A stretch of 42,027 nt of DNA from contig CABMCD010000035.1 in the NCBI GenBank assembly GCA_902384555.1, forward strand, positions 1-42,027. Reading direction: 5' to 3'. The notes beneath the pieces were generated by a model. That model did not search any database and had not been told where the DNA came from. It worked only from the letters and a program-made list of their open reading frames with translations. Origin of the DNA: an uncultured archaeon. GTDB taxonomy: Archaea; Micrarchaeota; Micrarchaeia; Anstonellales; Anstonellaceae. A program made the position numbers and the translations under genes. Positions within the stretch are counted from its first letter, which is position 1. Each line of letters begins with the position of its first letter. Below, piece after piece: positions 30,699-38,687 of this stretch.

Positions 30699-31784
30699 TC
30701 AGTCCACCGGCAGCCAGGTTTTCGCATAGGTGGCCAGTCTTTGCACGCTGAGCATCTTGGAGTATTGGTCCATCTCGCCCGCCTGCATCAGCCAGCGGTC
30801 GAGGCGCGTATGCTCAAGGGCCGCCAGCCACGCATCCACGCCCCACATCGGCAGGGTGTCCAGCGTCGAGCGCAGGAGGCGGTGCATCGAGAGGTCGGCG
30901 CCGTAGGCGTGCCGCCAGGCTTTTTCGTATTCGGCCGGGGCGGGGGCGAGGCGGCCGGCGAGGCGGCCGCAGGAGGCGCCGAAGAAAATGCCGCCGCCCG
31001 AGGAGGCCTTCACCTGCCCGGCCGAATCTCCGGCCAGCACCACGCGATAATCTCCAAACACGCCGCCGGTTTTCTTTCTTACCGAAAGCGGAATGAGGGC
31101 CGAGAATTCGGAGCGGGGCTTCTTTTTGGAGAGGTGCAGGTGCTCGAGGAATTTCTTCTTGGCGCGCGGCAGGTCGCCCTTCTTGGTGACGCCCAGGCCG
31201 ATTTTGGCCGTTTCTTCGTTGACCGGAATCACCCAGCCGATGAAGCCCGGCGCCCACGCCTGGTCGAAGAAAACCTCGACGGCCGAGAGGTCGGGCGAAG
31301 AGTAGCGGAAATCGCCCTGCCAGGAGCTGGCGTAGGAGGAGATGGGGGGGAAATTGAAGAGGCGCGAGACGGTGGAGATGGGGCCGTCCGCGCCGACCAC
31401 GTTGTGCGAGGAGAGGTCGGCGATTTTTTCGATGCGCCGCCCCACCTCGATTTTTCCGCCCTCGTCCACGTATTTCTCGGCCGCCAGATGGTCGAAGCCC
31501 GCGCGCTCAATCACGTAGGCCTTGGGGTAGGGGAACGAGAGCGTCATGCGCCGGCGCTGGCCGTGCAGGTTGGCGCGCGTGATGGTGTTGGAAATGATTT
31601 TTTTGTAATCCACCACGTCTTTCATTTGTTCAAGTCCGCTGGCCGAAACCAGGCCGGAACAGTGCGCCGGCACGCCGACCTGCAGGTGCTCCTCGCTAAG
31701 CAGGACGTTTTGGCCTGTCCGAAGCGCCGTGATGGCCGCAAACGTGCCGGCCGGGCCCGCCCCTACGACATGCAGGTCATACAT
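30699..31784 (-). CDS. Geranylgeranyl reductase family flavoprotein
   Basis: A 361-residue FAD enzyme of the geranylgeranyl reductase (GGR) family. The FAD-binding GAGPAGTFAAI is at the N-terminus, the PAHCSGLVS block follows, VVGADGPISTVSR is in the middle, and LAGDSAGQVKASSGGGIFFG contacts FAD. In archaea such enzymes saturate the isoprenoid chains of membrane lipids or of polyprenol carriers. The family has several paralogues, so digeranylgeranylglycerophospholipid reductase is likely but not certain. A TATA box (31808-31815) 27 bp upstream sets ATG 31784. Confidence 0.88.
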   Translation of the reverse strand: MYDLHVVGAGPAGTFAAITALRTGQNVLLSEEHLQVGVPAHCSGLVSASGLEQMKDVVDYKKIISNTITRANLHGQRRRMTLSFPYPKAYVIERAGFDHLAAEKYVDEGGKIEVGRRIEKIADLSSHNVVGADGPISTVSRLFNFPPISSYASSWQGDFRYSSPDLSAVEVFFDQAWAPGFIGWVIPVNEETAKIGLGVTKKGDLPRAKKKFLEHLHLSKKKPRSEFSALIPLSVRKKTGGVFGDYRVVLAGDSAGQVKASSGGGIFFGASCGRLAGRLAPAPAEYEKAWRHAYGADLSMHRLLRSTLDTLPMWGVDAWLAALEHTRLDRWLMQAGEMDQYSKMLSVQRLATYAKTWLPVD

Positions 31785-31806
31785 CGGAGAAGAAACGAAT
31801 GAAAGA

Positions 31807-31817
31807 GATATAAAAGG
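31807..31817 (-). promoter_or_regulatory. TATA box of the geranylgeranyl reductase-like gene
   Basis: Minus strand CCTTTTATATC, centred 27 bp before ATG 31784, in the 46-bp gap after the cysteine-rich gene. Confidence 0.6.
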
Positions 31818-31830
31818 AGGGAAGCGCGCC

Positions 31831-33423
31831 TCACTCTTTTTGCGGGCAGCCCACGTTGTAGATGTCCCATTGGAGGTCTTTTTTGGAGGACAATTCGGAA
31901 TGCATTTGCGCCAGCAGGGCCGACTTGATTTTTTTGTATTCGGCCTCCTCCAATTCCGCGTTGCCGATGCAGTATTTGCGGTTTTTCACGCCAAAGCAGA
32001 ACATGGAGTCGCGCACGTTCTCGCAGTTGTGCAAAAAGTAGGAGTCGTAGCAGTGGCCCGAGCAGTCGGTCTCGAGGCAGCGCGACTGGGTGTTGCCCCA
32101 ATAGACGTGGATGGAGGAGAGGGAGTCGAAGAACCCGTCCGAGCCGAACGAATCCTTGCAGCTGTGCATCCAGAATGAATAGCCGCAGTTTTTGGAGAAT
32201 TCCATCAGCGTGGACTTGTAGCAGTTGGCCGAATCCACGGCAATGGAGCAGTCGCACAGGTTGAGGTTGGAGCCCTGCATCATCTCCACGTTGAAGAAGG
32301 CGAGCGGCGCGATTTTTGTGTGCGCGTTTTGCAGGGAGAGGGATTCGACGTCATCAAGCGCCATCTTCGCCTTCTCGCCCAAGAGGCGCGCCTCCTCCAT
32401 GCCCAGCAGCCGGTCTTGGGGCAGGTTCTGGTAGTTGGCATAGGGCGTGATGAGCAGCGTGCGCCCGTCGGCGGCCGACTGGCGCGTTTGCGGCGGGCGG
32501 GTGTGCTTGGAGAGCCACTTGGCATAGCGGTCGATGCCGCCCTCGAGGGGCTGGCCGAGCAGGATTTGGGTGGTTTGGGAAAAGACGGATTCGAGCGCAT
32601 TGGTGCCGTTCGGGACCGGACTGGGCACGCCGGAAACGCCGGGCTTGCAGGGCTTGCATTTTTGGGAGATGTCGAGCAAGGTGGGGGCCGAGCGCGAGCT
32701 TTTCAGGCTCTCCAGCACCTCGGAGAGCAGCTTGCTTTTCAACGAGCGGAATTTGTCGGGGGCAAGCTCGAGGTTGCCGATGGCATTGCGCTTGTTGCGC
32801 AGGTTGAAGCAGAAGAGGGCGTCATTGACATTCTCAAGACCGAAGGAGTAGTAGCAGGCCGAGCAGTTCTGGCTCATCCACAGCTCGAAGGAACGGGTGT
32901 TCTTGAACGAGCGCGTGCATTTGAGGCAGTGCGAGGAGTTGTCAATCGCGTGGCAGCCAAAGCACGCCTCGTCGTGCCGTCCGATGCGCGAGTAGGCGAG
33001 GTGCTTGGAATTGCCGAACGAGGCGGTGTTGTAGACATAGAAGCTGTCATTGATGTTGGAGCTGTTCTCGATAAAGCCCGACTGGCCGAAATAGATGTTG
33101 CCGGCGTAGAACAGCCGCTCCTGCACCGCCTCCACCAGCGAGTCGATGTCCTTCATCTGGTTGAGGCCGACCGGCTCGAACTTTTTGTTGAAATCGGTCT
33201 CGTCAAAAGCCATCCATTTGCCGCCGGGGGCGTAGTGGGGGGGCGAGCTCACCAGCTCGCGGCCGGAGAGGACGGAGTGCCGCGGGGTGATGGGCTCGTT
33301 GCCGTATCGCAGCCAGCCGGCGTAGTCCTCCATCGGCCCGATGTCCTCGCCGAGGACCACCTTGCACACCGAGCGCCACTGGCGGTCGAGCTCGATGACG
33401 CAGGGGCTGGGGGCGGGACTCAT
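31831..33423 (-). CDS. Second member of the duplicated cysteine-rich family
   Basis: A 530-residue paralogue of the protein at 69-1637. The same two-repeat plan is clear: repeat 1 has WRSVCKVVLGEDIGPMEDYA, PPHY, FEPVGLNQMKDIDSL, ELWMSQNCSACYYSFGLEN, LFCFNLRNKRNAIGN; repeat 2 has ESVFSQTTQILLGQPLEG, DRYAKWL, and then FCFGVKNRKYCIGNAELEEA. Cysteines cluster at CFGC, CLKC, CSAC, CDCS, CLETDCSGHC and HNCENV. No signal peptide, so cytosolic. The CFG-x-KNRKYCI-N ending is the part that recalls candidate-phyla bacterial proteins. A TATA box (33449-33457) is 30 bp upstream and a TrmB-type regulator is divergent. Function unknown. Confidence 0.85.
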   Translation of the reverse strand: MSPAPSPCVIELDRQWRSVCKVVLGEDIGPMEDYAGWLRYGNEPITPRHSVLSGRELVSSPPHYAPGGKWMAFDETDFNKKFEPVGLNQMKDIDSLVEAVQERLFYAGNIYFGQSGFIENSSNINDSFYVYNTASFGNSKHLAYSRIGRHDEACFGCHAIDNSSHCLKCTRSFKNTRSFELWMSQNCSACYYSFGLENVNDALFCFNLRNKRNAIGNLELAPDKFRSLKSKLLSEVLESLKSSRSAPTLLDISQKCKPCKPGVSGVPSPVPNGTNALESVFSQTTQILLGQPLEGGIDRYAKWLSKHTRPPQTRQSAADGRTLLITPYANYQNLPQDRLLGMEEARLLGEKAKMALDDVESLSLQNAHTKIAPLAFFNVEMMQGSNLNLCDCSIAVDSANCYKSTLMEFSKNCGYSFWMHSCKDSFGSDGFFDSLSSIHVYWGNTQSRCLETDCSGHCYDSYFLHNCENVRDSMFCFGVKNRKYCIGNAELEEAEYKKIKSALLAQMHSELSSKKDLQWDIYNVGCPQKE

Positions 33424-33448
33424 GAAATGAATGGGGCGCCCGGACTAC

Positions 33449-33457
33449 TTAAATATG
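33449..33457 (-). promoter_or_regulatory. TATA box of the second cysteine-rich gene
   Basis: Minus strand CATATTTAA, centred 30 bp before ATG 33423. Confidence 0.55.
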
Positions 33458-33460
33458 AGT

Positions 33461-33501
33461 GGTGTCTTTTGCCCCCACCATTAGGGGTGTTAAATGCCCC
33501 C
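33461..33501. promoter_or_regulatory. Tandem direct repeat between divergent TATA boxes, candidate operator
   Basis: GGTGT-N4-TGCCCCC occurs at 33461-33476 and again at 33486-33501, a 25-bp period, in the space between the two divergent TATA boxes. Its location makes it a candidate site for the TrmB-type regulator that starts just downstream. Confidence 0.55.
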
Positions 33502-33513
33502 CACTTCGGTAGA

Positions 33514-33522
33514 ATTATAAAC
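33514..33522 (+). promoter_or_regulatory. TATA box of the TrmB-type gene
   Basis: ATTATAAAC, centred 26 bp before GTG 33544; it sets that non-ATG start. Confidence 0.6.
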
Positions 33523-33543
33523 GGGGCCCGAGATTCTTGCCTC

Positions 33544-34290
33544 GTGTATCAGGAAATCCTCCAAAAGATGGGCTTGGGCGCCAACGAGGCCAAGGTATAC
33601 GAGGCCATGCTCAACCTCGGCCTCGCCGGAGCCAACAAAATCGCGCTGGAAGCCAAGATTCAGCGGCGCAATACGTACGACACCCTCAAGCAGCTCAGGG
33701 AGAAGGGGCTGTGCTCCGAAATCGTGGAGGAGGGCGTGAGAAAGTTCAAGGCCATCCATCCGCAGCGGCTCATGGACATCGTCAAGGAGGAAGAGTCGGC
33801 CCTGCAGGAGGCGCTGCCCGGCATGGTGGACCGCTTTGAGTCCATCGAGCCGGTGGAGCAGACCATTGTCTACAAGGGCATCGAATCGGTGAAAAACCTC
33901 TACTGGGACATGATACGCGAGGGCAAGGATTTGTGGGTGCTGGGCGGAAGAGGAAACTGGCTGGACTCGAGATGGAAGTATTTCCTGCCGAAAATGGAGC
34001 GCGAGCGCCTGAAAAAAGGCATCAAATACAGGCATTTGTTTTACAACGAACTCAAAGACCCCAAACACCCCAACCACGAAATCACCAAGATGCTCAAAAA
34101 CAACCAATACCGCTTCCTGCCCAAAGGGTTCACCTCGACGTGCTCGATTGAAATCTACGGAAATCGGGTGGCCTCGATGTACTGGGGCGAGGAGCCGCTG
34201 GTGGTGGTCATCATCTCGGACAAAATAGCCGAAGGCTACAAGAAATACTTCGAATTCATGTGGCAGCACGGGGAGAAGGGAAACGTGTGA
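33544..34290 (+). CDS. TrmB-type transcriptional regulator
   Basis: A 248-residue protein with an N-terminal TrmB winged helix (MGLGANEAKVYEAMLNLGLA, NTYDTLKQLREKGLCSEI) followed by a coiled region (EEESALQEALPGM) and a C-terminal part with VYKGIESVKNLYWDM and WYLGG-like LWVLGGRGN, close to the PLD-like/regulator part of TrmB-related proteins. TrmB regulators bind sugars and act as repressors or activators. The GTG start is given by the TATA box; the N-terminal helix begins directly there. It is divergent to the cysteine-rich gene and likely to control it, itself, or both. Confidence 0.85.
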   Translation: MYQEILQKMGLGANEAKVYEAMLNLGLAGANKIALEAKIQRRNTYDTLKQLREKGLCSEIVEEGVRKFKAIHPQRLMDIVKEEESALQEALPGMVDRFESIEPVEQTIVYKGIESVKNLYWDMIREGKDLWVLGGRGNWLDSRWKYFLPKMERERLKKGIKYRHLFYNELKDPKHPNHEITKMLKNNQYRFLPKGFTSTCSIEIYGNRVASMYWGEEPLVVVIISDKIAEGYKKYFEFMWQHGEKGNV

Positions 34291-34370
34291 GCCAAAAAAA
34301 AGAGGGAAAAGATGGCGGGTGGAGTGCAAAAAACGGATGGCGGCGCCACGACGGCGGAGAAGGCCCATCT

Positions 34371-34420
34371 GTTTTTAAACCGCGCCCGCGTTTTTACGCC
34401 GACACCGGCGTCAGAGAGGA
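34371..34420 (+). promoter_or_regulatory. Promoter and ribosome site of the TPR-AAA+/PrsW operon
   Basis: TATA box GTTTTTAAAC at 34371-34380, predicted transcript start near 34402, ribosome site GAGAGGA at 34414-34420, six nt before ATG 34427. Confidence 0.5.
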
Positions 34421-34426
34421 CCCGCT

Positions 34427-36214
34427 ATGGCCGATAAGCCCAGCCCGACGGATGCAAGAACCTACTACCATCGGGGCAACACCCTGTTCGAATCCAACGA
34501 GTACGACAAGGCCATCGAAAACTACAATATGGCCATCATACTCAACCCCACGTTCAGCGAAGCCTACTTCAACCGCGGCCTGAGCTACTACAACCTCAAG
34601 AATTTCGACAAGTCCATATCAGATTACACGAAAGCCACCGAGCTGGACCCCAAGAACCCGGTCATCTACAACAACCGCGGCGACGCCTATTACCGCAAGC
34701 AGGATTTCCAGAACTCCATCGTCGATTACGACAAGGCGCTGGGGCTGAACAAGAAATATTTGAAGGCGTTTTACAACCGCGGGCTGGCCTATGCCTGTTT
34801 GCAGGATTACGAGAAAGCGGTCGATGATTTCACGCAGGTGGTGGGCCTCAACCCCGAGTTCGCCGAGGCCTATCACATCCGCGGACTGGCCTACGACTAC
34901 ATGAACAATCTGGAGAAGGCCATCGCCGACTACGAGCAGGCCCTCAAGCTCAACCCGGCCCTCACCGAGGACAAGAACCATTTGGAAATCGCCAAGGCTA
35001 AAAAAGACTCGGGCTACACGCCGCCGAGCCCCGGCGCGGTGGGCGGGCCGGAGGCCGGCGGCATGGGCGGCGGCGCGCCGGGCGGCGGAGGGCCGGGCCA
35101 GCAGGGCGGCCCCACCGTCAATCCCGTCAAGCTCATGTCCAAGCCCACCATGAACTTCAAGGACGTGGCCGGCATGAGCCAGTTCAAGGAGGAAATCCGC
35201 GAGGCGGCCGTCTATCCGCTGGTGAACCCCGAGCTGGCCAAGAAATACGGCAAGCTGGGCGGCGGCGGCGTGCTGCTCTACGGCCCGCCCGGATGCGGCA
35301 AAACGTTCCTCGTGAAAGCCACGGCCGGCGAGTGCGCGTCCGCCTTCATCAACGCCAAAACGTCGGACATTCTCGACCCCTATGTGGGCGGCACGGAAAA
35401 GAACCTGCACGCCATTTTCGAGACCGCGCGCAAGAACGCCCCCTGCATCACCTTCTTCGATGAAGTGGAGGCCATGGGCGGCCGGCGCGAGGAGATGTCG
35501 GGCAACAACCAGTACATGAAGATGGCCGTCAACCAGCTGCTCTACGAGCTGGACGGCGTGGAGGCCAACAACGCCAACGTGCTGGTCATCGGCGCCACCA
35601 ACGCGCCGTGGGACACCGACCCGGCGCTGCGCCGCTCGGGCCGCTTTTCCAAGACCATTTACGTGCCCGAGCCCGACACCGTGAGCCGGCGCGAAATCCT
35701 CAAATTGCAGGCCCGCAAGCTGCCCATCGTCAAGGGCATCCCCTGGAACCGCCTCACCTTCGCCACGTGGGGATACTCTTCGGCCGACCTCAAGGCCGTC
35801 ACCGACGAGGCGGCCGCCATTCCGTGGCGCGAGGCCTTCAAGAGCGGCAAGCAGCGCAACATCACCGTGAGCGATTATTTCACCGCCGTGCGCAAGAAGA
35901 AGTCCACCCTGCCCCCCTGGTACGAGCAGGCCAAGAAGCAGATCGGCTCGGTGGAGGAGAAGTCGGTGGTGGACGGCAAGGAGCACGTCAAAATCACCGA
36001 AAGCAAGCTGGGACAGGCCGAGAAGGACGCCTTCAAGCCGCTCCTCAACGTCATCAAGCGGCGCAACGAGTGGTGGTACAAAATCATCGTGCAAATCATC
36101 CAGAACGCGGCGCTCTTCGTGCCCCTGCCCGACTTCATGTGGGCCGCCGCGGCCGCGCTGATGGGCATCGGCGAAGGAGTCAAGAAGTTCCTCAAGGACC
36201 GCGGGTGGCTCTGA
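34427..36214 (+). CDS. TPR-AAA+ ATPase fusion with hydrophobic C-terminus
   Basis: A 595-residue protein. Residues ~10-180 hold five TPR units of 34 residues each (pattern YNRGLAY ... YEKAIADYEQALKLNP), then a Gly/Pro-rich linker. A single AAA+ domain follows, closest to the FtsH/Vps4/p97 group: Walker A GPPGCGKT at 286-293, Walker B with D345-E346 (FFDEVEAMGGRR), the sensor-1 stretch GATNAPWDTD, and the Arg fingers at RRSGRF, then a small helical lid. The last ~45 residues are hydrophobic (VPLPDFMWAAAAALMGIG), suggesting membrane contact. TPRs bind partner proteins, AAA+ rings remodel or unfold them. It is co-transcribed with a PrsW-type membrane protease 3 nt downstream, so it may feed that protease. 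Confidence 0.88.
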   Translation: MADKPSPTDARTYYHRGNTLFESNEYDKAIENYNMAIILNPTFSEAYFNRGLSYYNLKNFDKSISDYTKATELDPKNPVIYNNRGDAYYRKQDFQNSIVDYDKALGLNKKYLKAFYNRGLAYACLQDYEKAVDDFTQVVGLNPEFAEAYHIRGLAYDYMNNLEKAIADYEQALKLNPALTEDKNHLEIAKAKKDSGYTPPSPGAVGGPEAGGMGGGAPGGGGPGQQGGPTVNPVKLMSKPTMNFKDVAGMSQFKEEIREAAVYPLVNPELAKKYGKLGGGGVLLYGPPGCGKTFLVKATAGECASAFINAKTSDILDPYVGGTEKNLHAIFETARKNAPCITFFDEVEAMGGRREEMSGNNQYMKMAVNQLLYELDGVEANNANVLVIGATNAPWDTDPALRRSGRFSKTIYVPEPDTVSRREILKLQARKLPIVKGIPWNRLTFATWGYSSADLKAVTDEAAAIPWREAFKSGKQRNITVSDYFTAVRKKKSTLPPWYEQAKKQIGSVEEKSVVDGKEHVKITESKLGQAEKDAFKPLLNVIKRRNEWWYKIIVQIIQNAALFVPLPDFMWAAAAALMGIGEGVKKFLKDRGWL

Positions 36215-36217
36215 GCT

Positions 36218-37738
36218 ATGCACAAAAAAGCATTCGTCCTTTTTGCGCTTTCCCTCTTGTGCCTCTCCCCGGCCCTGTCCGCGCAGGGCGCCCAGATGGA
36301 CGCCAAGGCGGCGCGGCTCGCCTCCTTCGCATCCGACTTGGATGCCGACCTGCACGTGCAGAACACCATCCTCAACGACACCGCCGTGCGCTTTATGGTG
36401 TCGGGGCCGATTCGCAACGGCGGCAGCACGGACTGGCAGCTGCACCTCATCTCCAACAAGCTGGACGGCAGCGGCTGGAAATACGAGCGCTTTTTGGGAG
36501 TGATGCAGCCGGGCACCACCTACAATTTTGTCCAGTATTTCGAGGCTTATTACACCGGCACGCTGGAGGCGCGCACCCAATACGCGGTGGTGGCGGTCGG
36601 GGACACGGTGCCGCACGGCAAATACTTCGAGCTCAAGGAGGATTGGGCGCCCTATGTGGCCAGCACCCGCCAGCAGCTCATGGACATGGCCATGGTGTTC
36701 GTTCCCGTGTCGGGAGGCATCATCATCCTGCTCATCGTGGTGCTGGCCGAGTGGGCCTACGCCAGCCAGGCGCCGGAGGACGGGCCTGAAAAGGAATACA
36801 CCATGCGCAGCTTCTTCCTGCCGGCCTGGAAGCGCGCGGGAATCGGGCAGATGCTGGCGGACTTGACCGCGCACCCGCTGGTGTGGCTGGCGGAGCTGCT
36901 GGTGCTGGGCGTGATGGCGGCCGCGATTTGGTCGGACTTGGGCGCGCGCCTGACCGACGGGAGCGGGCCGACCGTGTGGGCGCTCTCGCTCGCCGCCGCG
37001 GCCCTGATGCCGGCCGTGTATTTTGCGCTGGCGTGGGTCTACAACGAGATGGTGGAGCGCATGCCCCTGCGCTTCATGGCCGGCATGTTCATGTGGGGCA
37101 TCACGGCCGCCTGCCTGGCGCTGGTGTTCAACACCATCCAAAGCCAGGCGCTGGCCGCGTGGCTGGGAGTCGACAGCGTGGTGCTGGCCGTGGGCACCAT
37201 TGCCATCATGGCCCCCCTGATTGAAGAGACGCTCAAAGGCATCGGCCTGCTGGTCATCCGCCAGCACCACGAGTTTTCGGACGCCATGCACGGCCTGCAT
37301 CTGGGCTTCGCGGTCGGCATCGGCTTCTCGTTCGTGGAGAACTGGTTCTATCTCGCCTCGCGCACCGACCCCATGCAGGCCGGCGTGAGCGCCTGGATTG
37401 CGGTGGCGCTCTACCGCAGCTTCTTCAACGCCTTGGCGCACGGCAGTTTCAGCGCCATTCTGGGCGCGGCTTTGGGCTGGGCCAAGGAACAGAAGTGGGG
37501 CCGGCTGGCCATCCTGGCCTTCCTGCCCGGCCTGGTGCTGGCCGTGGTGCTGCACTCGCTCTTCAACCTCACCGCCATCAGCGACAGCTTCCAGGCCTTA
37601 TCGGCCGACTTCCCGGTGTTCGGCTTCAACCCGCTCATGACGCTGACGCTGGTGGGCATGCTGGCGATTCTGGCCGTGGCCGCGACGCTGGACTACAAGA
37701 AGCGGATGCGGGACAAGCTGCGGCACAGTCTGGAATGA
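36218..37738 (+). CDS. PrsW-family intramembrane protease
   Basis: A 506-residue membrane protein. It begins with a signal peptide (FVLFALSLLCLSPALSAQG) and a ~130-residue extracellular domain, then a helix, and a PrsW-type helical core. Its motifs are complete: E336-E337-x2-K340 in LIEETLKG, E374-N375 in FVENWFY, H408 in ALAHGS and H446 in LHSLFN, as in the CPBP/PrsW glutamic-type intramembrane proteases, whose bacterial member cleaves an anti-sigma factor. The target here is unknown; the outside domain is specific to this protein. Start 3 nt after the AAA+ stop shows a shared transcript. Confidence 0.85.
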   Translation: MHKKAFVLFALSLLCLSPALSAQGAQMDAKAARLASFASDLDADLHVQNTILNDTAVRFMVSGPIRNGGSTDWQLHLISNKLDGSGWKYERFLGVMQPGTTYNFVQYFEAYYTGTLEARTQYAVVAVGDTVPHGKYFELKEDWAPYVASTRQQLMDMAMVFVPVSGGIIILLIVVLAEWAYASQAPEDGPEKEYTMRSFFLPAWKRAGIGQMLADLTAHPLVWLAELLVLGVMAAAIWSDLGARLTDGSGPTVWALSLAAAALMPAVYFALAWVYNEMVERMPLRFMAGMFMWGITAACLALVFNTIQSQALAAWLGVDSVVLAVGTIAIMAPLIEETLKGIGLLVIRQHHEFSDAMHGLHLGFAVGIGFSFVENWFYLASRTDPMQAGVSAWIAVALYRSFFNALAHGSFSAILGAALGWAKEQKWGRLAILAFLPGLVLAVVLHSLFNLTAISDSFQALSADFPVFGFNPLMTLTLVGMLAILAVAATLDYKKRMRDKLRHSLE

Positions 37739-38032
37739 GAAGGACAAGCGAGGGAGAGGAAAGAAAGCCGCCTGATTTTTCACGGACCGGACATGGGAAA
37801 AGAAAGAGGACAGACCCATATCTCGAACTGCTTTTCGATAGCTGGCGGGCCCGATTTGGCCCCAAGCGACCGGATTGGATAAGCCGAATAGCGGGCGAAG
37901 CTTCCCAATCCGAGCCAGACCTAATTGTTCTCTTTCTTTTGCCGCCCTTGCTTGCACTAAAGACGAGCTTGCGCTAAGGTTGGAGAGGATAAATCAAAAG
38001 AATGGAAAAATGAAAAAGAAAAAAGAGAGCCC
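37739..38032. other. 294-bp intergenic region with three hairpins, possible non-coding RNA
   Basis: No convincing gene is seen between the two convergent 3' ends. Three hairpins lie in a row: 37823-37838 (stem TCGAA), 37847-37862 (stem GGGCC) and 37871-37912 (8-bp stem CGGATTGG with an inner AAGC/GCTT stem). A pyrimidine tract follows on the + strand (about 37925-37940). Whether this is a structured RNA, a 3' UTR or a remnant is open. No tRNA fold was found. Confidence 0.45.
37990..38030 (-). terminator. T-rich terminator of the pilin gene
   Basis: On the minus strand the sequence after the pilin stop is TCTTTTTTCTTTTTCATTTT and further T-runs, an archaeal-type terminator. Confidence 0.6.
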
Positions 38033-38623
38033 TTATTGGGCCTGCGTCACGATGTTGGCGCCCACAATCTTGGCAGGCGTGCCGGGCGTGTCCGAGGCGT
38101 AGTTGTAGGCCACGTACAGGCGTCCGGAGAACGTCTCGCCGGGGCGGATGGTCACCACGTGCGTGTTGCCGGGCGTGAAGTCGGTGGTCGTCAGGCACTG
38201 CACCGAGGAGTCCGGCGTCGTCGAGCCGTCCGCGGTGAAGTTGCCCAAGTCCAGCGATTCCTGGTAGCCCAGCGTGCGGGTCACCACCGTGGTGCCGAGG
38301 CCGGAGGCCGTGGGCCACTGGCCGAACTCACCGGGCGGGGGAACGCGCGTCGAGAGGCACATGACACCCTGAATGACGATGGTCTCGCGCTGGCCGTTGG
38401 TCAGCGTGGCGTGCAGCAGGCTGTTGACGCGGGCGCCGCCGGCGTCCGCGCCGCTCACCAGCAGGACGGGCTTGGAGCACAGGAAGCCGGCCTGGTCAAA
38501 CAGGCATTGCTCCGGCGCGCGGAACGGGTTGATGTAAAGCAGAACCGCAATCACAATCACGATGACCAGCAGCGCCCAGCCGTAGGTCATGAGATATTCC
38601 ATGGCCGATTGTCCTTTTTTCAT
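38033..38623 (-). CDS. Class III signal-peptide (type IV pilin-like) protein
   Basis: A 196-residue protein with the archaeal class III signal MKKGQSAMEYLMTYGWAL, followed by a hydrophobic helix (VIVIVIAVLLYI). A prepilin peptidase would cut between Gly and Gln. The mature part is beta-rich with four cysteines (QCLF and LCSKP early, VMCLST and VQCLTT later), probably two disulfides. ATG 38623 is chosen from the TATA box GTATATAG (38644-38651) 25 bp upstream; ATG 38632 is also possible. The two TadC/FlaJ-like genes lie directly upstream on the same strand. Confidence 0.85.
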   Translation of the reverse strand: MKKGQSAMEYLMTYGWALLVIVIVIAVLLYINPFRAPEQCLFDQAGFLCSKPVLLVSGADAGGARVNSLLHATLTNGQRETIVIQGVMCLSTRVPPPGEFGQWPTASGLGTTVVTRTLGYQESLDLGNFTADGSTTPDSSVQCLTTTDFTPGNTHVVTIRPGETFSGRLYVAYNYASDTPGTPAKIVGANIVTQAQ

Positions 38624-38643
38624 ACGCGTCATCAGCAATCACC

Positions 38644-38651
38644 CTATATAC
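38644..38651 (-). promoter_or_regulatory. TATA box of the pilin gene
   Basis: Minus strand GTATATAG, centred 25 bp before ATG 38623. A second AT-rich element (about 38671-38684) could also serve. Confidence 0.5.
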
Positions 38652-38687
38652 TGAATCCCGATACGGGCCAATATTTTTTAAAACCTC

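Noticed and set aside
34619..37555. 978-codon minus-strand open frame opposite the TPR-AAA+ and PrsW genes
   Set aside because: His/Gln/Arg-rich shadow spanning two well-defined genes on the other strand.
37739..38032. tRNA in the intergenic gap
   Set aside because: A GTTCGAGAT string on the minus strand is not flanked by a T-stem and no acceptor stem could be built.
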